A stretch of DNA of 13,419 nt from an uncultured Bacilli bacterium (GTDB lineage: Bacteria > Bacillota_I > Bacilli_A > RF39 > UBA660), in contig CANQDB010000028.1 of NCBI GenBank assembly GCA_947591175.1, positions 1 to 13,419 on the forward strand, in the 5' to 3' direction. Under the pieces are notes generated by a model that saw nothing but the letters and a program-made list of their open reading frames with translations, had not been told where the DNA came from and made no database searches. This document shows positions 9,401-13,419 of this stretch, piece by piece; position 1 is the stretch's first letter; each line of letters opens with the position of its first letter. A program made the translations under genes and the position numbers.

Positions 9401-9432
9401 TTAGTTTTTATTAATTCAATATCGTTAGGCAT
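6403..9432 (-). CDS. Alpha/beta-hydrolase + HD phosphohydrolase + HGS/VYA-type domain with C-terminal membrane anchor
   Basis: 1009-aa multidomain protein preceded by AAAGGAGGG. Residues about 1-325 are an esterase-like alpha/beta hydrolase: the nucleophile elbow is NGYSSSG (S158), HPEIV follows it, and AGRTHNN supplies a likely catalytic H301. Residues about 370-545 are an HD domain with H380/H384, YHDIGK (H415, D416), H459 and DADALDRNR, so the metal ligands look intact. Residues about 568-710 start with MFHASL and contain SYVYAGIDP and EWVSEGSVRP; this matches a 'HGS … VYATPD' pattern that I associate with ART-like folds, with low certainty. Residues 715-840 are helical. Residues about 844-1009 are homologous to the C-terminus of the GH10-PHP protein and end in one membrane segment (about 983-1006) with a very short tail. 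There is no signal peptide, so the enzymes probably face the cytosol. The number of catalytic folds in one chain is unusual. Confidence 0.85.
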   Translation of the reverse strand: MPNDIELIKTNFGYQFEYTLNGKKYNVEIHYPSSQSSYHIPYILAFPEILDENCVLAVEANNLETTDSTALLENGLLTTQSLAKKLEDYNAPVLVPILPSAPSKTPYYQQLSRECFDLTEDDPYYRLDLQVLNIIQEAKQNLATKTNLHEKIFLNGYSSSGVFAERFSLLHPEIVEMSCIGGASGSIPVPTSQLGYPLGVKDYEEITGKSFDANGYAQMKLRYYVGELEDARKTSERFDEEGNEAPMHDMSYFDRSVPQSVGYEQRVLFGKNLLGRSQKQIDLLRDLGMDVTQEVIAGRTHNNQNGIGVNELGDQIISGCYKEALSNMKNVSRERSYIALFSSELLAKYGLALDDQEIISSFVKRGIDERLYTDTKDYYHDLKHVEKVLTYTKMISNRLKTPINTNLLMCASLYHDIGKTVGASNQEHGEVGATRFEQMMKGKMSDKDIKVVSLLIKQHASESDTITFTDDTFSDAEKKEIQLMSDILKDADALDRNRLNYPAPMGTCDINRLRTPEAREVYSLSDSLYQDYCEAIIRDKEKNSGVVILNNYELLEQWIEAFERGKQNMFHASLNPGIEELQPTESTQKGSYVYAGIDPVSCYTMAAFRVSLIFPRGKVYFDDEKKQSVRAIKEIFEGSIKDTLDSKYITIYKLPNEQFHKYTAPATAARSGEWVSEGSVRPVQQVSFKALDLLEYLKQTKRLGVIQDYSKEAQLSSFMSSFEIYVWNVKHLKEDSQILDKKWPEAQKLIDYYAKSPEVVETMNRVKQDLDHSIVSYIEDFKNKYGREPDYDNEYECVVPIRDQFYEKYYADRKNKILNYEVLESLNKSNTSTLEGSQREQTQSLTKESQFVYDVMSDVTSRLPDQLGSEELAVGIGKGLNDKMQLYEESSFQKKCITSTKNDVINALEIGCDKKEEYVNVVTQLTELRTTQDISKKQAIEQDLSSFKQSKNESKVNQAEPTKSGQLIKKNNSSNNPNGGFANVLTISLLIAVICAIAVVMVYLFVYKW

Positions 9433-9455
9433 AAAAACATATCCCTCCTTTTATA

Positions 9456-9483
9456 TTTATAATTTATTAATTTCATTTAACAA
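9456..9483 (-). promoter_or_regulatory. Weak candidate promoter before the 1009-aa gene
   Basis: On the minus strand TTGTTA (9478-9483) is followed by 16 nt and TATAAA (9456-9461), overlapping the stop of the preceding gene. It would give a leader of about 17 nt containing the GGAGG site. Such matches are frequent by chance in A/T-rich DNA, so this is tentative. Confidence 0.25.
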
Positions 9484-10011
9484 ATCATTAATCTCATTAA
9501 CTAACTGATTTTTATCTTTTCGATCATCCTTTCTGCCATGAGAAATAAAATCATTCCATTCTTCTAATACCTCACCAATATTTTCTTTATGAATTTTATC
9601 TTTCATAATAGCTAAAGCTGTATTCCGATAGTTCATAACACTTACGGCTCCTAAAGCCTTATAATAAGATTTTTCTGGAATATTCGAAATCTTATAAAAA
9701 TGTAGAGCTAAATCATCATCTACCTTTTTAGGATTATGTAAAATTATTTTGTTAGAACGATATATAGTAGTAGCCCTTTCTAAACGAACCACTTCAGCAT
9801 CATCCGGAATTTCAACTTCGTAAACTGTATAACCACGATGTAGCCATCTTATAATACAATCTTCAGTTGTATAATTAAAACCACCAAAATCGTTAGGATT
9901 ATCCGCTTGAGGATTCCAATTATTGGCAATATTTACTTCATCTATTTTATATTCAAAATCACTTTTAGCACCACTTGTAGTACCAAACATAACTTTTACG
10001 AACTTCTCCAT
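9457..10011 (-). CDS. Unassigned soluble protein (FGTTSG motif)
   Basis: 184-aa protein whose family I cannot name. It opens with KVMFGTTSGAKSDFEYKID, then WNP, FGGFNYTTED, IIRWLHRGYTVYEVEIPDDAEV, IYRSNKIILHNP, a Tyr-rich SYYKALGAV region and a charged helical end. The many invariant-looking Gly, Trp, Arg and Pro residues suggest a compact conserved enzyme or binding fold. The strand 'RGYTVYEVEIP' resembles the lead-in strand of ART-like folds, but I see no clear catalytic set. There is no signal peptide or membrane segment. The start is the ATG at 10011: the in-frame ATGGTGGT upstream (10023) supplies the GGTGG ribosome-binding site 5 nt before it, exactly as in the GH10-PHP gene. It begins 14 nt after the histidine phosphatase gene ends and so is very likely in the same transcript. 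Confidence 0.6.
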   Translation of the reverse strand: MEKFVKVMFGTTSGAKSDFEYKIDEVNIANNWNPQADNPNDFGGFNYTTEDCIIRWLHRGYTVYEVEIPDDAEVVRLERATTIYRSNKIILHNPKKVDDDLALHFYKISNIPEKSYYKALGAVSVMNYRNTALAIMKDKIHKENIGEVLEEWNDFISHGRKDDRKDKNQLVNEINDLLNEINKL

Positions 10012-10025
10012 ATAAACCACCAAAA

Positions 10026-10658
10026 TTAAAATTTAATATTTTCAATACTTATTAATTTATCCTTATCAAAAACCAACTTGAATAATTCAGGACTAGACCA
10101 ATTACCATCAAAAACTAATTTATCTTTAAAATAAATCTCAATTAATTTTGTTTCTTCATTTAATTGAATCCTACACCATTTACTTAACATAGCACTTAAC
10201 GCTGTACCATGAGAAACTATCATAATTCTTTTATCTTCATACTTAACTAATAACTCTTGGAAAGCATCTTGCATGCGACTTGCCACTTCATTCATCGATT
10301 CACCATTACCGACTTTATAATCCCAATTTCTTAATTGATCTTCAAAAAACGCCTTAGGTAATTCACTCATATCTTGTACGCCAAATTTTCTTTCGCCAAA
10401 ACGTTCATCAACATTTAATTTAATACTATTATTTTCCGCAATATATTTAGCTGTACTCATTGCTCTAACATAATGTGAAGAATACAAAGCATCGATGTTA
10501 TTAAGTTCCCAGATACTAGCCATTTCTTTGGCCTTTTGCTCACCTAAAGCACTAAGAGGATTCTTTTCATTTTTTAATTGCTCTTGTTCTTGAGCCTTAT
10601 AATCTCCTAACAAATCCCTAAATGGTTGGGAATGTCTAGCAATATAAACCGTTGTCAT
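10026..10658 (-). CDS. Histidine phosphatase superfamily (phosphoglycerate mutase-like) protein
   Basis: 210-aa member of the histidine phosphatase superfamily. The phospho-acceptor motif ARHSQP carries R8 and H9 (RHS instead of the usual RHG). The other active-site residues are present: R65 in SSHYVRAMSTA, E89 in FGERKFG and H150 in VSHGTAL. The GNGESMNEVASRM stretch is typical of small broad-specificity phosphatases of the cobalamin/GpmB-like group rather than glycolytic mutases. The substrate is unknown. The start ATG overlaps the TGA of the HIT gene (ATGA), and its GGAGGT ribosome-binding site lies inside the last codons of that gene, so translation is coupled. The pairing of HIT and histidine phosphatase suggests successive steps on a nucleotide or phosphorylated small molecule, which is inference. 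Confidence 0.88.
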   Translation of the reverse strand: MTTVYIARHSQPFRDLLGDYKAQEQEQLKNEKNPLSALGEQKAKEMASIWELNNIDALYSSHYVRAMSTAKYIAENNSIKLNVDERFGERKFGVQDMSELPKAFFEDQLRNWDYKVGNGESMNEVASRMQDAFQELLVKYEDKRIMIVSHGTALSAMLSKWCRIQLNEETKLIEIYFKDKLVFDGNWSSPELFKLVFDKDKLISIENIKF

Positions 10659-11098
10659 TTCATTACCTCCATATTAAATTCATTTTTCATCATTTCAAAT
10701 ATTCTTAATTTTTCTTCTTTTGTAAAAATATCTTTCTGTCTTTTTAATTTACTATTAGCCCATTTCCAAAAATTGAAACCAAAATGCTTATCCATATATT
10801 TTTTATCACACACTAAAGTCTCACTTTGATATCTTGGAATAAAATGAAAATGTACATGAGGCGTTTCTTCATCACGATAAGCATTATTCATAAGACAAGT
10901 AAAATTAAACATTGTTGCTCCAAATAATTTCTTACAAACTCGTTCTAATTCCTTTTCGATAAAACCAAGTTCTAACCATTCTTCACTAGACAAATCACTT
11001 AATGATTTCTTATTACAAGATATAATACATTGCCCCGGAAATTCTTGACACCAATCGACAAATATAACTTCCCAATATTTTCCTTTATATAATTCCAT
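10655..11098 (-). CDS. HIT-family nucleotide hydrolase/transferase
   Basis: 147-aa protein of the histidine-triad superfamily, enzymes that cleave nucleotides at the alpha-phosphate (AMP-amides, dinucleoside polyphosphates and similar). The triad HVHFHF gives H81, H83 and H85, followed by IPRY as in many Bacilli HIT proteins. Upstream conserved parts are EFPGQCIISCNK, the DLSSEEWLEL helix and an Asn-containing strand (NFTCLMNNAY). The usual C-terminal fragment with D, fg and a helix follows. There is no extra domain. A GAGGT site is about 6 nt before the ATG. It is the first gene of the nine-gene unit, with a good promoter just upstream, and overlaps the next gene by 4 bases. A third Cys-rich feature is not apparent; five or so cysteines are scattered and probably not structural. 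Confidence 0.9.
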   Translation of the reverse strand: MELYKGKYWEVIFVDWCQEFPGQCIISCNKKSLSDLSSEEWLELGFIEKELERVCKKLFGATMFNFTCLMNNAYRDEETPHVHFHFIPRYQSETLVCDKKYMDKHFGFNFWKWANSKLKRQKDIFTKEEKLRIFEMMKNEFNMEVMK

Positions 11099-11129
11099 AA
11101 GAACCTCGCTTATTGTTATCTCTATTTTA

Positions 11130-11158
11130 ATTATATAAAATTATCAATAAAAGAGCAA
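11130..11158 (-). promoter_or_regulatory. Promoter of the nine-gene unit
   Basis: On the minus strand TTGCTC (11153-11158), 17 nt, and a perfect TATAAT (11130-11135). Transcription would begin near 11123, leaving a leader of about 25 nt before the HIT start codon at 11098. No further promoter of this quality is seen until the one in front of the GH10-PHP gene, consistent with a long polycistronic message. Confidence 0.75.
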
Positions 11159-11386
11159 GCAAATGCAAAGTTTGTTTACATAAAATAAAATATACAAAAA
11201 TATGATTATCTTCTTTGATTTAAAGTTTAAAATCTTAGATGTAATAATATGGAAAGCTACTATTAGAGATTTAGTAGAATCAATATATTGATATGAACCA
11301 ACACATCAAAGAAAATTACCAAGACTAATTGATAGAAGAAATTATCAATTTATATAGTATTTCTAAAAAAGAATAGTTAGTTAAAT
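11159..11386. other. Intergenic stretch without recognisable gene
   Basis: About 230 A/T-rich bases between the J-protein terminator and the HIT promoter. On the plus strand a 29-codon frame runs from ATG 11202 to TGA 11289, and readable codons continue past that TGA in the same frame to a TAG (about 51 codons in total), so it might be a broken small gene; I see no ribosome-binding site. Other structure: a perfect 14-bp palindrome ATCAATATATTGAT (11279-11292), an 8-bp A/T stem with 8-nt loop (11327-11350), and a 9-bp inverted repeat TTCTTTGAT/ATCAAAGAA (11211-11219 and 11305-11313). None is diagnostic in DNA of this composition. Confidence 0.4.
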
Positions 11387-11388
11387 AG

Positions 11389-11415
11389 AAAAAAGGACCA
11401 CGTTTAGATCCTTTT
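11389..11415 (-). terminator. Rho-independent terminator of the J-domain gene
   Basis: On the minus strand AAAAGGATC pairs with GGTCCTTTT (one U·G pair) around a 7-nt loop, followed by a T-run. The stem begins at the stop codon of the J-domain gene (11415-11417), so gene and terminator overlap slightly. Confidence 0.8.
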
Positions 11416-12320
11416 TATCTTTTATATTGATATGCTTTTTCTGAATTAGTCCTTGAATAAGTAGTCTCTTTCGCATTTTCAAACATTTGATAATCAAATA
11501 CTCTAGTAATATTATTCAGTTCGATTTTCTTATTTTTCTCTTCAGTACAATAACTATTAACTTTATTTTTAAGAGTTTCACTCGTTTTTCTAGTTATTGA
11601 TAATGTTTCGTTCGCATCGTTCAATAACGACTGAATAATAAGTAAATTTTGATTTTCTTTTTGGTTTTTAATTTCTTTATAAAATATATATCCAAAAACA
11701 CCTAATTCCATTAAAATTAAAATAGGAAAGTTAGCAGTAATATAAAGTAATGTAGCTGCTATACCAACTTGTGTAAAACAATTAAATTTTTCCTTTTTAG
11801 AAGGATTACCTTTTTTCCAAAGTGCTAAATTTTTTCTTACTTTATCACCCAAAAATGTTGGTTTAATTTTAGATCTACATAATTCCTCTTGGATTTGTAA
11901 TTGTTTAATTCTTCTTTCTAAATCAAACTTTTCAAAAGCAATATCTCTTAACTCCTGAGTCGATACTCTAGACAAATCCATTAGCTTTTCGATTTCTAAT
12001 TTCTTTTTTTGAATTAATATTTGTAATTGTTTTAAATACTCCTTATCAAAACTAGGACATTTTGGTTGCTTATTTGTAACGTCACGAAAACTAGATCCTT
12101 GCTTTTCTTTTGTAAAAGCAGATATTTTTATCTTACCACTTATAATATCGTTATAAACAACTGATATTGCTTTAAATCTTTCAACATCAATTTTAGGATT
12201 TAAATCAGGATGGTATTTTTTTGCTAACTTACGATATCTTGTTTTTATATCCTTCTTAGTCATGTTGGGTTTAAATCTAAGTTCCTCAAGAGCCCACTGA
12301 TAATAATTTTGTGCACTCAT
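11415..12320 (-). CDS. Membrane-bound J-domain protein (DnaJ-like co-chaperone, type III)
   Basis: 301-aa protein with an N-terminal J domain (residues about 4-65). The helix II KTRYRKLAKKY leads into the HPD motif (37-39), which stimulates the ATPase of Hsp70/DnaK. There is no G/F region and no zinc finger, so it is not the housekeeping DnaJ. Residues about 90-155 form a charged coiled coil. Residues about 182-214 are hydrophobic, one long or two short membrane spans (IAATLLYITANFPILILMELGVFGYIF). Residues 215-285 are a second coiled coil. The protein probably brings DnaK to the inner face of the membrane; clients are unknown. The start is the ATG at 12320 with AAAGGAGGGG 6-8 nt upstream; an in-frame TTG at 12326 is too close to that site. 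It has its own near-consensus promoter and terminator and so is a single-gene unit. Confidence 0.85.
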   Translation of the reverse strand: MSAQNYYQWALEELRFKPNMTKKDIKTRYRKLAKKYHPDLNPKIDVERFKAISVVYNDIISGKIKISAFTKEKQGSSFRDVTNKQPKCPSFDKEYLKQLQILIQKKKLEIEKLMDLSRVSTQELRDIAFEKFDLERRIKQLQIQEELCRSKIKPTFLGDKVRKNLALWKKGNPSKKEKFNCFTQVGIAATLLYITANFPILILMELGVFGYIFYKEIKNQKENQNLLIIQSLLNDANETLSITRKTSETLKNKVNSYCTEEKNKKIELNNITRVFDYQMFENAKETTYSRTNSEKAYQYKR

Positions 12321-12347
12321 TCCCAACCCCTCCTTTAAATTGGCTAT

Positions 12348-12376
12348 ATTATACCAAAAAAAGATAATAAAGTCAA
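12348..12376 (-). promoter_or_regulatory. Promoter of the J-domain gene
   Basis: On the minus strand TTGACT (12371-12376), 17 nt, and TATAAT (12348-12353): almost the full consensus and the best promoter in the window. Transcription would start near 12341, about 20 nt before the ATG. No CIRCE or CtsR-like operator is visible here, so there is no sequence sign of heat-shock control. Confidence 0.85.
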
Positions 12377-12390
12377 TTAAATCAAAATTA

Positions 12391-12413
12391 AAAAGAGCAC
12401 TACATGCTCCCTT
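12391..12413 (-). terminator. Rho-independent terminator of the lipoprotein gene
   Basis: On the minus strand GAGCA pairs with TGCTC around a 5-nt loop, extended by two G·U and several A-U pairs, followed directly by TTTTTAATTTT. It begins right after the stop codon at 12414-12416 and separates this unit from the J-domain promoter. Confidence 0.85.
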
Positions 12414-12917
12414 TTAGTTTTGATGAAATAAACCTAAGAAATTATTCCATTGTTCTTCCGTAAATTGTTCGATGTTTTTAACACCAGCTTCTATATTTTC
12501 TTTTACTTTATCAAAATCTTTTTCGACATCACTATAGTGATCTTTAACAAATTCTTTAACATCTTTTCCTAAAGTAACTGCTTCGCTTTCGATAGCATCT
12601 TTGCTTTTGTCCGCTAAAAGCTCTAATTCATGAGCAGCCTTGTAAAGTTCCTTGGCAACCTCTTCGTTTTCTTTAGTTACACCATCTTTTACTTCAGCAT
12701 ATTTCTCTTTAACAGTTTTAACTAATTCTTCGATTTCTTCCTGACTAACTTCTTCCATTTTATCTAGTTCTTTTTGAGCATCTTCTTCAATTTTTTCATA
12801 TTCTTCCTTAACACTTTCCCAATCTTTTTCAAGACCTGCTTTTGTGTTTTCACCACATCCTGTTACACAAAAAAATAACGCTAGTACGACAACAAATAAA
12901 CTTAACCATTTTTTCAT
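12414..12917 (-). CDS. Small helical lipoprotein
   Basis: 167-aa predicted lipoprotein. The N-terminus MKKWLSLFVVVLALFF is a classic signal peptide, and VTGC forms a lipobox with the lipidated Cys at residue 21. The mature part is almost entirely charged amphipathic helix, rich in Glu and Lys with heptad-like spacing (for example KEEYEKIEEDAQKELDKM), resembling apolipoprotein- or YtxH-like helices. It ends in EQWNNFLGLFHQN, possibly a short membrane- or partner-contacting tail. The protein is expected on the outer face of the cytoplasmic membrane. Its function is not recognisable. AGGAGG stands 6-7 nt before the ATG. It begins 11 nt after the stop of the upstream small gene, so the two are co-transcribed. 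Confidence 0.85.
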   Translation of the reverse strand: MKKWLSLFVVVLALFFCVTGCGENTKAGLEKDWESVKEEYEKIEEDAQKELDKMEEVSQEEIEELVKTVKEKYAEVKDGVTKENEEVAKELYKAAHELELLADKSKDAIESEAVTLGKDVKEFVKDHYSDVEKDFDKVKENIEAGVKNIEQFTEEQWNNFLGLFHQN

Positions 12918-12928
12918 ATTATTTCCTC

Positions 12929-13255
12929 CTATTTCTTGGTTTCGGTTGATTCAGGCATTCCACGTTTTTTACCAGTGACAATAAGTCTTCCTTTTTCAGT
13001 CTCAAAAGACATATTCATAACTCCATTTATAATCGTTCCTTTACCAACATAAGGTAAAGAACCAACAGGTAAAGGAATTTCTCCTTCCAATTCGACATTT
13101 TCTCCTAAAAAAGTACCATAATTAAAAGGAACTTCTTTTTTATTCATTGCAAAACTACCAGAAAGTTGCTGATCGACACACCTAATTGAAATAACACCTG
13201 TCTTAGGAAAAAAGCCTAGACCCGTAATTTTAATGTCATAAACACCTGCTATCAT
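12929..13255 (-). CDS. Small beta-rich protein of unknown function
   Basis: 108-aa protein with alternating hydrophobic residues, many Gly and Thr and little helix, so probably an all-beta fold such as a small barrel or sandwich. Recognisable parts are VYDIKITGLGFFPKTGVISI, GSFAMNKKEVPF, LEGEIPLPVGSLPYVGKGT and MSFETEKGRLIVTGKK. There is no signal peptide or membrane segment and no catalytic motif; a single Cys lies near residue 26. I do not recognise the family. The C-terminal PESTETKK tail is probably disordered. The start ATG has GGTGAT about 6 nt upstream. It is the first gene of a two-gene unit with the lipoprotein. Confidence 0.65.
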   Translation of the reverse strand: MIAGVYDIKITGLGFFPKTGVISIRCVDQQLSGSFAMNKKEVPFNYGTFLGENVELEGEIPLPVGSLPYVGKGTIINGVMNMSFETEKGRLIVTGKKRGMPESTETKK

Positions 13256-13272
13256 TTATCATCACCAATCTA

Positions 13273-13301
13273 ATTGTACCAAATTTCTGACGAAAAGTCC
13301 C
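13273..13301 (-). promoter_or_regulatory. Candidate promoter before the small beta-rich gene
   Basis: On the minus strand TACAAT (13273-13278) in the context TTTGGTACAATTAG, similar to the -10 region of the J-domain gene. At 17 nt upstream stands GGGACT (13296-13301), a weak -35. The leader would be only about 11 nt, almost all of it the ribosome-binding site. A second TATAAT at 13344-13349, inside the loop of the inverted repeat, is an alternative but lacks a good -35. Confidence 0.4.
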
Positions 13302-13323
13302 TAGTTATAAATAAAAATCTTGC

Positions 13324-13383
13324 AAAATAAAAAGTGTTAGACTATTATAATTTCCGTCAAAAGAGATTAAATAAATCTAACAC
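13324..13383 (-). repeat. Inverted repeat followed by T-run; terminator or attenuator
   Basis: GTGTTAGA (13376-13383 read on the minus strand) is repeated inverted as TCTAACAC (13334-13341), separated by 34 nt and followed at once by TTTTTATTTT. Bulged A-U pairs could lengthen the stem. This has the shape of an intrinsic terminator for a gene beyond the right edge, or of a leader attenuator for the unit starting at 13255. A TATAAT just upstream (about 13390-13395) lies near the edge, and its -35 would fall at the last bases of the window. Confidence 0.45.
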
Positions 13384-13419
13384 ATCTAATATTATACATA
13401 TTTTTTTGTAAATTAAAAG

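Noticed and set aside
10626..10829. Plus-strand open frame opposite the HIT/phosphatase junction
   Set aside because: It crosses two well-supported overlapping genes and lacks a start signal.
11279..11292. 14-bp palindrome as a definite operator
   Set aside because: All but two bases are A/T, and such palindromes are expected by chance here; it is far from the promoter at 11130.
11202..11357. Use of TGA as tryptophan (mycoplasma code), which would fuse the plus-strand reading
   Set aside because: TGA serves as the normal stop of the GH10-PHP and HIT genes, and the large proteins use TGG for Trp; the standard bacterial code fits.
1..13419. CRISPR array, tRNA/rRNA genes, insertion sequence or prophage
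   Set aside because: No spaced direct repeats, no cloverleaf or rRNA-like sequence, no transposase or phage structural motifs and no terminal repeats were seen.

Overview
The window is strongly A/T-rich and every convincing gene lies on the minus strand, so transcription runs from high to low coordinates. Promoters of the TTGAcN-N17-TATAAT type, GGAGG ribosome-binding sites, a VTGC lipobox and U-tract terminators point to a low-GC Bacillota/Mycoplasmatota-like bacterium. An uncultured gut Bacilli lineage is my guess, from protein style only. TGA is a stop here (for example at 191-193 and in the ATGA overlap at 10655-10658), so the mycoplasma code does not apply. I see no tRNA, rRNA, CRISPR array, transposase or phage structural gene.

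Right part (about 11.4-13.4 kb): a two-gene unit encodes a small beta-rich protein and a helical lipoprotein and ends in a clear terminator. Next comes a single gene for a membrane J-domain protein with its own strong promoter and terminator. An inverted repeat followed by a T-run lies upstream, at the window edge.

A 316-bp gap (11099-11414) separates these from the main unit. It holds a good promoter (TTGCTC-N17-TATAAT) and about 230 bp with no recognisable gene.

Main unit (11098 down to 191): nine closely packed genes in this order: HIT hydrolase, histidine phosphatase, an unrecognised 184-aa protein, a 1009-aa alpha/beta-hydrolase + HD + HGS/VYA-type protein, a transglutaminase-like protein, a Cys-rich protein, a protein with ADP-ribosyltransferase-like motifs, a NUDIX hydrolase, and a 1082-aa GH10 + PHP protein. 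Overlaps (ATGA at 10655, 8 bp at 4852) and short gaps indicate an operon. An internal promoter (TTGAAA-N17-TATAAT) precedes the last gene.

The main point of interest is that the two very large proteins have unrelated catalytic domains but share a homologous C-terminal region ending in one membrane segment and a very short tail. Neither has a signal peptide. They look like members of a family in which different enzymes are attached to a common membrane anchor. Around them are several phosphate- or nucleotide-processing folds (HIT, histidine phosphatase, HD, NUDIX, PHP), one or two proteins with ART-like motifs, and a Cys/His/Asp transglutaminase-type enzyme. This could be a membrane-associated nucleotide, NAD or ADP-ribose system, but the substrate and purpose cannot be read from sequence alone.
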